Below, piece after piece: positions 45,892-57,952 of a DNA stretch of 64,000 bases. The stretch comes from Argentina anserina (lineage: Eukaryota; Streptophyta; Magnoliopsida; Rosales; Rosaceae). Where the stretch lies: contig NC_065874.1 of the NCBI RefSeq assembly GCF_933775445.1, positions 10,187,001 to 10,251,000 of the forward strand, in the 5' to 3' direction. Within the stretch, counting starts at the first letter, position 1. Each line of letters opens with the position of its first letter. The position numbers and the translations under genes are program-made. Below the pieces are notes generated by a model, which had not been told where the DNA came from, searched no databases, and saw nothing but the letters and a program-made list of their open reading frames with translations.

Positions 45892-46545
45892 TTACAGACC
45901 TGCTCTAGGTGCTTCAGATGTTCGTTCATAGTTCTTGTGAACTATGATATCGTCTATATAAACTGTGCAAGAATCTAAATAGGGCTTAAACATGTTGTCC
46001 ATCTTCCTTTGGAAAATAGATGGAGCCTGCTTGCGACCAAACGACATAACTAGCCATTCGTAATGCCCTTGCGGTGTTCCAAAAGCCGTCAAAGCTATGG
46101 AATCTGGATGCATTTTCACTTGCCAAAATCCTAATTTAGCATCAAACTTGGAAAAGATTTTAGTTCTTTTGAGACGATTTATTAGGACCCTCACTTGAGT
46201 TATCTGATAACCATCTTTAACGGTCTTTTTGTTAACATCTCTGTAATCAATGACCATCCTAGCTTTTCCTCTAACCTGTTCCGCATGATTTCTTACCAGG
46301 AAAGCTGGAGCATGATGCAAACTGTTTGAAGATCTGATTAACCTTTTCTCAAATAGTTCTTGAATCTGACTTTCCATCTCTTTCCTATCTTCTTCCCTAT
46401 AATGAGGGATGACTTTGACATGCCAGATGACGTTGGTATCATGCATTTTAAGCTGGCAATATACCGGATCCTTGTCCCAGTATAGTTGAGGATCTTCACT
46501 GATTACTGGTTTTAACAAATTCTCTATTTCACCAATAGTTGACAC
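45892..46545 (-). pseudogene. Endogenous pararetrovirus reverse transcriptase remnant
   Basis: An open 217-codon piece with RT fingers and palm features: EKRLIRSSNSLHHAPAFLV, ARMVIDYRDVNKKT, FSKFDAKLGFWQVKMHP and the active-site region CTVYIDDIIVH. The catalytic YxDD form is YIDD. It is cut at both ends by frameshifts, with the continuation in another frame at 45620-45820. Confidence 0.88.
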
Positions 46546-46979
46546 CTTCTATTGCTCAACTCTATTAGCATACACCTTTATGTTATGCTCTCTGATATAT
46601 GCCTCTTCTCCATCTGAGCTTTCTAGTTCTAGTGAATCTGAATCAGATCCATTTTCAGGAAAATTGAATGCTTCTCCTGACTAAGAGTCTTCTGATTCCA
46701 TGTTTGACACTATCTCACCGTGATCTTTTAAATGATCCTTTAGCAACAAAATCAGTTCCAAAACGGGCTTATAATCACCACTCTTCGCTGAGACCTCTGA
46801 TATTGATCTATAAATCCATTTCCAGTGACATTTACTACTTCTGCAAGGCGAGATTCCCAGAAGAACTTACGGTTCTTCTCAAACCCAATTACTTGTGCAT
46901 TTTGAACCACAGTTTGTTGGAGAAGGAAATCATTTCCAATCAACACATCCGCTCCCTAGCTTTCACATTGCTAGATAAT

Positions 46980-47250
46980 GTTACATATAAAGTTTCCTGC
47001 ACCTAGGGAAATGTTAACATTCGCGCCATACTGCTCATGATGATCTCATGTTCTCCCATAACGACTCCAGTGACCGATCTTGGAGCTTTTTTCCAATATT
47101 CATCTGGGATGGCATATCACTTGGCAAGTGTATATCCTGAGCCGCTGTCAACGAATGCATGCAGGTGATATTTCTTGTATTTGAGAAACTTTAATTCTAT
47201 GGTGAAGTAGTTGCTGAATCTGCTAGTCTGAACTTGCTTGACATGTTCTT
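46980..47250 (-). pseudogene. Endogenous pararetrovirus aspartic protease remnant
   Basis: On the minus strand about 47120-47165 encodes HAFVDSGSGYTLAK, with the DSG catalytic triplet of retroviral-type aspartic proteases, followed by stops. Position between the coat and RT regions matches caulimovirid order. Confidence 0.65.
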
Positions 47251-47596
47251 CCTTTTTTCCTTCAGTTATGAACTCCATGAAAGGGTTAATCATTTCAATG
47301 ATAGGTTTTCTGGTGAGATGATGGTTTTTGTTAGAATGATCTTCTATTCCTTTGCTAGTATTAACACTCTGTTAATTCCTTCTTCTGACTTAATGAAGTT
47401 ACTAACTTTACCTTTTTTAGGTCTTCTTCGAGCTTAGCCTTTGTTAATTCCTCTTTTTGTTCTATTAAATCATCGAACTCTGCATATTCTTGTTCTATAA
47501 GAATATGAGCTTCTTTTTCTCTTGTTCTTCTCCTCAATTCTGCTACGAAACATTCTTGATGATAAGTTTCTCCTGTGCTTTCACAATACATTGGAA

Positions 47597-48841
47597 TCAA
47601 TTCATTTTCTGCGAGCTTACAGAAATCACAAGTGAATTTCCTGGATTGGGATAGAAACCACTGATAATATCAGGGGTATCTTGTTTCCAATTGAGAAATA
47701 GCAACACAAAGATAAGACGATATATTTTATTGCTATCTTCTTCTGTACTTTCTGAAGAGGCTTCTTCGAAATCATCTTCTGACAGGTACTCAAGAGAATA
47801 GACAGAATCATTCTTTTCATCATAATATGCTATTTCGAACCATTTCAAGTTTGCATACTCAATCGCTTCTTCATATTCTTCAATTAGGGCTCTTAATGAT
47901 CTTTTATCCTTTTTTGGACACTCATTCGCATAATGTTCTTCTGCTTTGCATAACCAACATCGACATTTCATAACGTCTCTTGTAGAACCAGGATTGGTTT
48001 TCTTTTTCTTGAAAATACTTTTTCTGGAAACAAATTTTCCTTTTTCACCTTCAGGTCTTCTTTTAAAGTTTTTCCGAAAATTATAATTCTTTTTTGAGGA
48101 AAAAGTTTTTGTTCCAACTTTGTTGTTAGAGAATTTCTTCTTGTATTTTCTTTCTGTGTGACATCCCCACTGCGTAGGAGTCTCTAATATCTTAATATCT
48201 TGGGACACATATTTTCAACTCCTCTGAGTTGTTTCTTCGCAGTTTTGGATTTCCTATTCTTTACACATTGCCTTCTCAGGAGATCTCTAACTCTCTCTGC
48301 AATCCTTCATACTGTAAAAAATGTTAAGGAATTTTATTTTAGAAACTGTGCTACTGCATCGTTCCAAGGTTCTGGTAGTTTCCTATAATAATTTCTTACC
48401 CAATCTTCATTATCTTATGTCTCCGATGGTGCAGTAGTAATTCTGGAACTCATTGGTGTACTCTTCAAAGTATCTTAGGTTGCAGATACTTAACTTTTGA
48501 ATGTTTGCCTTTGTCATTTCCTTTGCCTGCTCACTATGTCCCGTTATATCTCCGCACAATTGTGCATATATCGGACATGCAAAATCTAGAGGATTGTTGG
48601 TTTGAGCCAACTTGGTCGCCCAATCAAGCCACTGGGTGCTCCTCTTGAAGGATTGATACCACTTTTGGACTATTCCGGTTAGTGTTAACTCGTAATAGGC
48701 ATGAGCTTCAGAGTACTCATATTTTGACAATACTATGACCTGTGAGATTTTTTGCATGATTTCTCCTAACTCTTCTGCTAACTCACACTTTTCTGCCTTT
48801 GCATATAGATTCTTGAGTATTTCAGCCTTAAGCATCTTCAT
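47597..48841 (-). pseudogene. Endogenous pararetrovirus coat protein remnant with zinc knuckle
   Basis: Two open pieces: 48410-48841 (core region, including KWYQSFKRSTQWLDWATKL) and 47597-48208, which carries a basic KKFSNNKVGTKTF segment and a CCHC knuckle (CRCWLCKAEEHYANECP) followed by an acidic stretch. Such a knuckle with flanking basic and acidic tracts is typical of caulimovirid capsid proteins. A stop and frame change separate the pieces. Confidence 0.75.
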
Positions 48842-49116
48842 TGGTCTCTTTGTATCTTCTTCCTCGAATGATTCTTCAAGGAACGTAGATGACTTGGTTC
48901 CTGAAGTGCTTCATTCTTCATAACTGGCCAACGAATGTATATGGACCTGTAGGCTTATGTTTCCTCTCATGTCTTCATAGATTGATGCTTTGGTATTCTC
49001 AATTTGCTTGACTGGAAGAGACAGGATCCATTCTCGTGGAAATGTCACCTCATTCCATTTTGTAATATGCTTCTGCTCGGTATGATTTCTTGGATTGTGA
49101 GGATAAATGTAGTGAT

Positions 49117-50228
49117 TCAGGGACTGTTAAGGAATTTAGTGTTGGGGGCAACATTCGAGCTCATGAGCTTATAATATATTCGGTAATCTATGGCAAGCTC
49201 CATCATTCCCCTTTTCATAGAAATCCCATGTGTCTTGATTCTCAACCTGAGACAATATGATGCATCTCTGAGGTGCGTAGTGAATTTTGGAAAAACTAAG
49301 AAGTAAGCAACTTGATTACATACAGAGGCTTCCACCGTTCCTAACATGTTTTTCTTGAAGTCTGTTATCTTGTCATCTTGCAGGACACATAAGACAGAGG
49401 AGTCTATTCCGTCTCTGGGTAGACGTTTTATGTCCACTTGAACCCCTCCAATATGCATGTATGAATAACTTCTTCGAATTGCTTCACTTACTTCATTCTG
49501 AGTTATCAACCTGATGTCAGTTTCTTCGCCTGCTGCCGGAATGGCTAGTTCAAGAATCTTCAACTTGTGAGAATCTAGAAGGAAAGAACCTCTTTTATAA
49601 ATTTCGTTGAGTCTGAATTTAGGATCTGTGGCCTCTCGTACATTTGATTTGATCTCATTGTACTCAAATTCTTTAGCATTGATGAGTTGTACATGAATTG
49701 TGTTCCTTTTGCTAAATACTCTGCTCAACATTTTCATGTTCATTCTCTCAGTTTTATGTCCACTTGAACCCCTCCAATATGCATGTATGAATAACTTCTT
49801 CGAATTGCTTCACTTACTTCCTTCTGAGTTATCAACCTGATGTCAGTTTCTTCGCCTGCTGCCGGAATGGCTAGTTCAAGAATCTTGAACTTGTGAGAAT
49901 CTAGAAGGAAATAACCTCTTTTATAAATTTCGTTGAGTCTGAATTTAGGAACTGTGGCCTCTCATACATTTGATTCTATCTCATTGTACTCAAATTCTTT
50001 AGCATTGATGAGTTGTACATGAATTGTGTTCCTTTTGCTAAATACTCTGCTCAACATTTTCATGTTCCTTCTCTCAGTCAAATTTGAGGATTTCCATGTA
50101 AGAAGCTTAGGCTCACTAAACTTAAGCTTACTTTCTTCTTTTGGGTAGGAAGTTAAGATCACTTTGCTAGCTACATTTTGAGCTAGTTGTTCTTTATCAA
50201 TTTTCTTTGTTCCAGCTTTAGCTTTCAT
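49117..50228 (-). pseudogene. Endogenous pararetrovirus movement protein remnant with internal duplication
   Basis: The frame 49117-49743 has the 30K-type movement protein look (LDSHKLKILELAIPAAGEE; SEAIRRSYSYMHIGGVQVDI; DGIDSSVLCVLQDDKITDF). An upstream frame 49962-50228 encodes the N-terminal part and then repeats the start of the next frame, because the region contains a 326-bp tandem duplication. The duplication puts the protein out of register, so this gene is broken. Confidence 0.78.
49426..50077. repeat. 326-bp direct tandem duplication inside the viral movement protein region
   Basis: 49426-49751 and 49752-50077 are nearly identical from TTTTATGTCCACTTGAACCC to TTTTCATGTTC.TTCTCTCAG, differing at a few positions (for example CTTCATTCTG against CTTCCTTCTG, and CTCGTACATT against CTCATACATT). 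The spacing is 326 throughout. Confidence 0.9.
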
Positions 50229-50441
50229 CTTTTCAATGTGTTTTTTTGCAAATGGGAGAGTTTAAGATTCAACTCTCTGAATTGTTCTTCCAACTCCATA
50301 CCTATCTCTTGAAGATATGTAATATTATAATTTTACTGATGAATTATTACTTTAAGGTTTTCAGCAAGGGTTTCTCAAGTAGGAAGAAATAAGCTTTTTA
50401 CTTCTTTGTCTCTTTCCTTGATTTTTACCTCAACCTTTTGT

Positions 50442-51000
50442 TTATCTTATTCGGAAGATAAGGGCTTCTAAATGCTCTTTCAGAATTTCTTGAGCTTTTC
50501 TTAGTTCAAATGCTTGCTCTTGGATGTTATTAGCAAAGATTTCTGTTCGAACTAACTTCTTTTCTATGTATAGCAAATATTGTTTTTCTTTGAGGTAGTT
50601 AAGTTTTGCTTCAAGTATTCCAATCCTTGTGATTACTTCTTCAAGTTGATTGATCTTGAGATGAAATCTCTCAAGTTGTATAAGCAGCTTTTCTGCAGCC
50701 TTGTTGCTGGATAAATGGTTTAAAAATTCTATCAAACTTGGCCGGGTTGGGTCAAGTTCTGCAACTCCTATCTCTCGTTGAAGATGAGAGAATTCGTCGT
50801 AGAGTGTATTGAGTACTCTACAGGCGTACTCTATCGAGTATTAATCCTCTTGGATATGTCTTGAATGCAAAACACTTTTACCACCTATCAGAATATTTTG
50901 TAATACAAAAGGACTGATAATTTTTTGGTTTAGATTCTCTATTGTTAGTTGAGAGAAGCCAACTTTGTGGCATAAGGTTTCGATCCTACCTGATTTTGAG
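50442..51000 (-). pseudogene. Pararetrovirus N-terminal coiled-coil region
   Basis: An open piece (50442-50735) rich in Leu, Glu, Lys and Ile heptads (LNYLKEKQYLLYIEKKLVRT) is continued in frame upstream toward the primer-binding site. Predicted coiled coil; exact role in the virus unknown. Confidence 0.55.
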
Positions 51001-51004
51001 CTAA

Positions 51005-51020
51005 GCAGACTTTGATACCA
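51005..51020 (-). other. Primer-binding site complementary to initiator tRNA-Met
   Basis: On the minus strand the sequence reads TGGTATCAAAGTCTGC; the plant initiator tRNA-Met complement used by caulimovirids and many retroelements is TGGTATCAGAGC. It sits just upstream of the viral coding region, as expected for the genome origin. Confidence 0.65.
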
Positions 51021-51339
51021 GTTAGGGGTGAATCTAACCGATGCTCAAAATGTTTAGGGGACTCTGATCTTTTTCGAAATTTTCCTCAAGGACTTTGATA
51101 TTTTCTCTATCCTCGTAGATTCTACGTTGGACTCTATAGATAATTTCCCAGTAGTTTATGGTTTTTCTAGGAAGGTTATCTCTATATCTTACTAATTTTT
51201 TTATATTTTCCTTTTTCTTCTTGCAGTTCTTTCAGAGAAATTTTTGTAAAAGGTAAGAGTTCAAACCTAGAAGCTATTAAGTTTGCATTAATGATAAAGA
51301 AATAACTCTTTACCTTTGAGTATATAATGAATTTATATT

Positions 51340-51574
51340 TGTGGTATGTAAATAAACGTAACGTTTTCTGTGACTCGAGAGTTGACTTTTATTTCGTCGC
51401 TCGTCTCTGAAAACTTTCTTCACATCTTACGTTTTTCAATTTAAATTTCCGATATTGGTTTCGTTTCGCTTGACATCAACGAGTATGCGTAAAAGATGCG
51501 ATTTTTACTCACTTTACTAAGCTTAGTAATTACAAGAATCATACGACTTAAACCCGAAAATTCGGGGTATTACA
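51340..51574 (-). repeat. Fragment of a gypsy LTR (minus orientation)
   Basis: Read on the minus strand it begins TGTAATACCCCGAATTTTCGG at 51574, close to the TGTAATAACCCC start of the LTR at 2224, and continues with similar GAAAACGTTACG-type words. The other LTR end is not found, so only the first 230 bases or so remain; the inner edge is approximate. Confidence 0.55.
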
Positions 51575-52004
51575 TATTTTGCGCCTCATCTCAGAGATTC
51601 AGCATAGGGATGGTTAGAATTCTAGTTAGAGTTTTGATTGTTCTGCACATTTCAAATTCTATCGTAGCACGCGAGGGCGAAATGTTTTCATGTTTTTTGT
51701 ATATTTCTTCCTATTAATATATTGATGACCTAGCGTTGATTCTAAAAACAAAAAATTTGATTATATTAAGATTGCATAAAGGTAGTCAAATTTGTTTTTT
51801 TTTTTGCAAAAAATAATTCGGATGCAATAGATAAATTAATTTTCGATATATGTGAAGTGAATGCTAAATTAAGGAGATATAACAACTTTTTGAAGATAAT
51901 TAATAGGCAATTATAGGAAAACAAATGAGGCAAAGTGTGGATTAGAGTTAGAATGACGAAAATAACCCTGTAAATATGATTCAAATTGACAAAAATACCA
52001 AATT
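51575..52004. other. AT-rich spacer
   Basis: No gene or repeat border seen between the LTR fragment and the copia element. Confidence 0.5.
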
Positions 52005-52233
52005 TGTTAAAGGAAAATTATTATTACCTTATTAGTGTACCTACGTCAAAGTAACTAACGGAGACAATTAGGCAATCAGTATTGATATTTAGTTAACTAC
52101 GCATCTAAATTATGTAACAGATCAATTTGTATTTATTGTCATTAAACTGATTGAGACATTTCCATGTAATATTTCTCTTATATAAAAGGGGTTCGTAATA
52201 ATACGAGGAGATTAATCTTGTTTGACTTTTACA
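52005..52233 (+). repeat. Left LTR of the copia element (229 bp)
   Basis: TGTTAAAGG...CTTTTACA; contains TATATAAAAGG at about 52181-52191, a likely LTR promoter. Confidence 0.88.
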
Positions 52234-52427
52234 CATTATCAGCCATTTCGCTTTATTCTGAGTTTTTATCCGGTGCGGTGGGTCTTTACATAAGTTATAA
52301 AGTAACTATGCGATACATTATTTTCACAAATATCATCGAAAGAAAATATGTGACCACCGTGAAATTTGGTCTCGAAATCCAATTCACACTCTCGGAAATT
52401 AATACACATTTACTCTTGTTTTTGTAA

Positions 52428-53510
52428 ATGGCTGACCAAACTCGACCCAACTTTATTTTTTTGGACTCAGAAGGAATTGAGTATCATCGTTGGGTTTCTG
52501 ATGTTGAAACCACGTTTGTGGGAAAGGACTATACAACCACCATTTATCTTCCCACCGACAAAAAAGATGAACCGTCGGCAAAAACCAAAGCTAACGCCCT
52601 AATGTTCTTTTGGTGACATATTGATCAAAGCTTGGTATGGGAGTACCTTTAGTTGAAAACACCCAAAGAACTGTGGGATGCCCTAAATGGACGCTTTGAG
52701 AATATTCATGACACTTTGCTCCCAGAATTAACTGTCCAATGGAATGAAATCCGCTTACTTGACTACAAAAGGGTTAATGACTTCAACATGGATATGTTGC
52801 GCTTGAAAGCACGTCTCAATTTATGTGGCAAGAAACTCACAGAAGATGATATGATCCAGAAAACTCTATCCACTTTCCCTACTTCGGCACTTATACTAGC
52901 GAACCAGTATAGGTTGGAGTATGACAACAAAAGAATCACTACCATCCATAAATTGATCACCATGTTGCAAGTATCTGAGCGTCATGATCAAGTTCTTCTG
53001 AACAATAATGTCAGGCTTGTTGGGACAAAGAAAATTCCCGAGGCTAACTATGGTAAGGTGAAGGATGGAAAGAACCTTAAAGTAAAGAGGTCTGGACGTG
53101 CTGACCCTTACACACGTGGGAGCAATACACCACATGGAAAAGGATACGGAGGTCGTGGTATGGGCCGTGTAGGCCTTCCCAATGTATGGCGCAGAAACGG
53201 TGGTGCATGTCCTAGTGGCCATGGTGGCACTTGACCTAGTGGTCACAAAGTGCAAAAGGTACCGAAAAACCCCCAAGCAAAAAGGGAAAGAGTTGGCAAT
53301 GAACCTTGCTATAGGTGTGGAGACACTGCTTATTGGTATAAGAACTGCCAGACAAGCAACAGAGTAGCAGCCAATTACAAGAGGTATAGAGAAGAAGAGG
53401 CTCACTATATGGAGGAAGAAGGTCATGAACCTAATGTCAACCTCACAATTTTGGACTTTAATGGCAAGATGGACTCTGCCAAGTCAAGCAATACTCCAGA
53501 TTTTGATTAG
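52428..53510 (+). pseudogene. copia gag remnant
   Basis: Starts MADQTRPNFIFLDSEGIEYH, a plausible gag N-terminus. In-frame stops occur at 52614-52616 (TGA) and about 52650-52652 (TAG). The frame then continues with the UBN2-like gag core (TPKELWDALNGRFENIHDTL; RLKARLNLCGKKLTEDDMIQ) to 53234, and a shifted frame to 53510 carries the CCHC knuckle (CYRCGDTAYWYKNC). Inactive. Confidence 0.85.
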
Positions 53511-53879
53511 TCTTTTTTCATTTATTTCCAAGTTGAGTGTGAAGGCGTAATGTCTTATTTTAATTAGACTATTGGTTTGGTCTTAAAGTTTATTTTTCAA
53601 TAATGGTTTGTTGAATTGGATTTCTATTTATGAGACTTATTTTAATTACCGTTGGATTATTAATAAATTTTCAGATTTTATTCTAAAGTATTGAGATTGT
53701 TCAAGTTTTTAAATTATTATACATGGTTCGAAACAATACATCCATGCAATAAAAAGAAAATTTTTGGAATGAAAAGTATATCATTCGACCTACGTCAGAA
53801 TACTCTAATGCATATGAGATATATTTTTAATGATCACATCAAACTTTAATTGTAGGAATGAATCAAGGAGAAATAGAGT

Positions 53880-56800
53880 GCTTAGCAGATTGTGCGACTA
53901 CCCACACTGTATTAAGGAATTGACAATTATTTATTGAATTAATTCCTTATAATTCATGTTTGTCTACTATGACTGGATCCGACCAAATAGTAAAAGGGCA
54001 AGGAACTGCCCAATTTTTCTTGCCAAATGGCACATTGTTGAAAATCACAAATGCTCTATATGTACCTAGAGCCCCTAGAACCTTGTTAAGCTTCAAATAT
54101 ATTCGTACCAACAGTTATCATCTGACCACTTATTGTGAGAATGGAAGTGAATATTTGTGCCTTACTTCTCTTGAATGTGGAAGGACACGCGTTTTAGAGA
54201 AGATGAAGAGTCAAGACAATGGACTATATCTTACTACCATTCGGATTATTGAATCATATGCTGTCACCAATGATGAAATTTGGGACACTGACTTATACAG
54301 GCTTTGGCATGACCGATTAGGACATCCTAGTCGGGACATGATGGTCCATATTCTAAAAAATTCACACGGTCATCCCTTCTTTCGAGGGAAAACTAAAAGG
54401 GGACAACAATTCAATACGATGCATAATGCTCATTACACTGCTCCAATGCAGTAATTACCTTCTAAAGTACTAGAAGTGTTCCCTCCCTCTGCCTCAATGA
54501 CTATTTCCAAGGCACATCAGTCATTTTGCAAAGCCTTCTCTTTGGCAAAAACATGATCGAGACCTTCCTATGCTAAAGATACGAAACAAAACATTACATT
54601 CTTACAAAGGATACAAGGTGATATTTGTGAACTTATCCATCCAGAATGTGGGCCATTTAAGTACTTTATGGTTCTGGTGGATGCTTCGACTAGCTGGTCA
54701 CAAGTTGCATTATTGTCCACACGAAACGCTGCATTTGTAAAACTTCTAACAAATATTATTCGTTTTAGGGGCTCACCACCTTGATCACCCTATTAAATTT
54801 ATAAGGCTTGATAATGCTGGAGAGTTTACATCAAAAACATTTGATGATTATTGCATGTCTATTGGGATCGATGTAAAGTATCATGTTCCCCATGTGCATA
54901 CACAAAATGGTCTCGCTGAAGCCACCATCAAAAGGTTACAGATGGTGGTTAGGGCACTTGTTATGCGCACCAACTTACCTATCAGTGCATGGGGTTATGC
55001 AATATTGCACGCAACCTTGCTTATTCGTTTCAGAGCTACTGCTAGCCAACCATTTTCTGCGTACTAGTTGGTTACTAGATATGAACCTGACATTTCACAC
55101 TTACGCATATTTGGTTGTGCTGTATATGTGCCTATTGCGCCCCCACAACGCAGAAAAATGGGTCCTCAGAGACGACTAGGTATTTATGTTGGATATAAAT
55201 CCCCAACAGTTATTTTCTATTTGGAGCCTTTGACAGGCGATTGTTTAACCGCTAGATTTGCGGATTGTCACTTTGATGAGACAGTCTCCCGTCGTTAGGG
55301 GGAGATTAAAAGGATTTTCAAAGGGAACGATAGGAATTGTCATGGTTTGTCCCCACTTAATCTCATTTTGATCCCCGCACTCCACAATGTGAAAGTGAAG
55401 TGAAAAGAATAATCGATCTTCAGAACGTAGCAGATTTGATGCCTGATGCGTTTTCTGATATTGCTAAAGTGACAAGATCACATATACCAGCTGCAAATGT
55501 GCCTTCAAGGTTAGAAGTCCCTAAAAAAGGGCACAGTGTCGTAGTAGGAGGCACTGCAACCACACTTAGTGGAGGTGTGGTTGAGGCCGTGGCTCCTCAA
55601 ATGAAGAAAGGGATGCCACTTGGTTCGACTGATACTCGCCCAAGGAAGAAAAGGGCGACTAAGGCACAACCAGATCCATTAATCATCGATGTGGAGAATC
55701 TCTCTCATGAGATTATCTCTGATTATATTTATGTCCATGAATCATTACTAGAAGACGCTCCGATGTTTGATATGATTCCAGTGAACAAAGAAATCTCAAT
55801 GAATTATGAGAGTGCACATGAGTTGATGGAAAGATCTTCCATACACATTGATGATGCATTTGCATATAACGTTGCTCATAAAATAATATAGCATGATGAT
55901 ATCGAACCACGCTCTGTTACAGAATGTCAACAAAGAGAAGATTGGCCTAAATGGAAAGACGCAATCCATGTAGAATTAGATTTACTGGCAAAAAGACAGG
56001 TATTTTGGTCCGGTAGTGCTAACCCCACCAAGTGTAAAGCCTGTAGGCCATAAATGGGTATTTGTCAGAAAGCGTAATGAGAAGAACGAAGTCCTAAGGT
56101 ACAAGGCTCGCCTTGTGGTGCAAGGTTTCTCACAACGCCCTGGAATTGACTATAAGGAGACATACTCTCCCGTAATGGACGTCATAACGTTTCACTACCT
56201 TGTTAGTTTGGTAGTTTCTGAAGGACTGAACATCCAGCTTATGGATGTGGTTACATCATATTTCTATGGGGATCTAGATTCAGAGATATATATGAAAGTG
56301 CCTGATGGCCTTCAATTGCCCAAGTCAAGTGACTCTAAACCACGGAGTGCGTTTGCAATTAGGTTGAAACGCTCACTTTACGGACTAAAGCAATCCGGGC
56401 GGATGTGGTATACTCGTCTAAGTGACTACTTGATTGGGAAAGGATATAAGAATAATGAATTGTGCCCCTGCGTATTTATAAAGAAAACAAGTTCCGGATT
56501 TGCTATTGTAGCTATATATGTTGATGACATGACCATAATAGGTATTCTTGACGAAATAAGAGAAACCACGAGCTATTTGAAATCCGAATTTGAGATGAAA
56601 GATCTTGGGAAAACTCGGTTTTGTCTAGACCTTGAAGTAGAGCACGGAGCTTGTGGAATTTTAATCCACCAGTCTGCATATGTCCAAAAGATGCTCATGC
56701 GATTTAACATGGACAAAGTGCACCCTGTCAGCACTCTGATGATCGGTCGAAGTTTGGATGTAAAGAAAGATCCATTTCGCCCACAAGAAGAGGACGAAGA

Positions 56801-57491
56801 GGTATTAGGAAGTGGTGTCAAGAACATATTTCGATACCTAAAGGGAACCATTGACTTGGGTTTATTCTTTCTTTACAGTAAGACAGCAGGATCCGCAAAT
56901 AGAATTGCAGTTCCTAAAGAAGATGTCGATGACAAAATTACTATCCCCTACTCTGAAACCCCAAATAATGTTTTGGTTGGTTTCGCTGATGTTGGGTACC
57001 TTTCTAACCCACATAAAGGCCGTTCCCAAACTAGTTATGTATTCAATATTGGAAAAACAACGATATCTTGGAGATCAACCAAGCAAACCCTTGTGGCTAC
57101 CTCTTCGAACCACTCAGAGATTATTGCTCTACATGAGGCGGTTCGTGAGTGTGTATGGCTAAGGTCTATCATTACCCATATTCAAAGAACTAGTTGTTTA
57201 AGTTCTACCAGTGAAGAGCCTACGTGCATTTATGAAGATAATGCAGCTTGCATCGAATAGATGAAGCTAGGTTATATCAAGGGTGACAATATGAAACATA
57301 TATCTCTAAAGTTTTTCTACAATCAGCAACAATAAGCTCTACTCAAGATTCAATTGAACCAAGTTAAATCTGAGGAGAATGTGGCAGATCTTTTTACCAA
57401 GTCATTGCCTAAGGTTACGTTTGAGAAACATGTAAAGAATATAGGAATGCAGAACCTTTTAGGAATGCGGAAGCTTTCCGAACTCCCTTGA
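53880..57491 (+). pseudogene. copia pol remnant (protease, integrase, RT, RNase H)
   Basis: Pieces in order: protease (LADCATTHTVL, about 53880-53915, then a stop); GAG-pre-integrase (LWHDRLGHPSRDMMVHIL, about 54302); integrase core (IRLDNAGEFTSKTF, about 54800; HTQNGLAEATIKRLQ, about 54900) and C-terminal parts to 55298; RT 56016-56800 (KWVFVRKRNEKNEVLRYKAR; GIDYKETYSPV; YGLKQSGRMWY; active site YVDDM at about 56517); RNase H with SNPHKGRSQTSYVF. RT and RNase H are joined by a deletion at about 56810. The end of pol (SLPKVTFEKHVKNIG) is near 57400-57440. Frame breaks throughout. Confidence 0.88.
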
Positions 57492-57680
57492 TTAAACTAA
57501 GAGTCAGGGGGAGGGGTAGACTTTAGGGGGAGTCTAGATCCACGCATGTCATTAGTGCGTTGTACTCTTTTTCCATTCGACCAAGATTCATTTTGTCCCA
57601 TTGGGTTTTATTATCTGGAAATGTTTTTTATGAGGCAACAATTTACGACTACTATGTCTTTGACTTGACACAAGAGGGAG

Positions 57681-57907
57681 TGTTAAAAGAAAACATTATT
57701 AGCTTATTAGTGTGTCTTCGTCAAAGTAACTGACGGAGACAATTAGGCAATCAGTATTGATATTTAGTTAATTACGGATCTAAATATGTAACGGATCAAT
57801 TTGCATTTATTGTCATTAAACTGATTGCTACATTTCCATGTAATATTTTCCCTATATAAAGGGAGTTCGTAATAATACGAGGAGACCAATCTCGTTTCAC
57901 TTTTACA
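57681..57907 (+). repeat. Right LTR of the copia element (227 bp)
   Basis: TGTTAAAAG...CTTTTACA; aligns along its whole length with the left LTR, with substitutions and small indels. It ends only 46 bp before the stop codon of the receptor kinase gene on the other strand. Confidence 0.88.
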
Positions 57908-57952
57908 AAAAGGACTTACAAATAAGAATTTTAGTTACTAAATTGTTTGATT

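Larger units (their letters stand above)
45130..51050 (-). mobile_element. Endogenous caulimovirid (plant pararetrovirus), degenerate, minus strand
   Basis: Ordered on the minus strand from a Met-tRNA primer-binding site (51005-51020): coiled-coil region, movement protein, coat protein with a CCHC knuckle, aspartic protease, reverse transcriptase, RNase H. There are no LTRs and no integrase, and a movement protein is present, so this is a Caulimoviridae copy and not a retrotransposon. Frames are broken by several stops and frameshifts (for example between the protease and RT parts, within RNase H, and between the coat pieces). The genus cannot be fixed by eye; a single MP-CP-PR-RT-RH order resembles petuviruses and florendoviruses. 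The left edge (about 45130) and right edge (between 51050 and 51340) are approximate. It is an old copy that cannot encode a complete set of proteins. Confidence 0.85.
52005..57907 (+). mobile_element. Ty1/copia retrotransposon with two LTRs, coding region degenerate
   Basis: Two LTRs (52005-52233 and 57681-57907) bound 5.4 kb holding gag, protease, integrase, reverse transcriptase and RNase H in Ty1/copia order (integrase before RT). LTRs differ at roughly one position in ten, so insertion is not recent. The left LTR is followed by a weak primer-binding site (TTATCAGCC), the right one preceded by a purine tract (CAAGAGGGAG, 57671-57680). Flanks are AAATT and AAAAG, so no perfect target duplication is visible. 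Multiple stops and a deletion between RT and RNase H make it non-autonomous. Confidence 0.9.

Noticed and set aside
52005..57907. A 5-bp target duplication for the copia element
   Set aside because: The flanks AAATT and AAAAG share only the first three bases, so no duplication is claimed.
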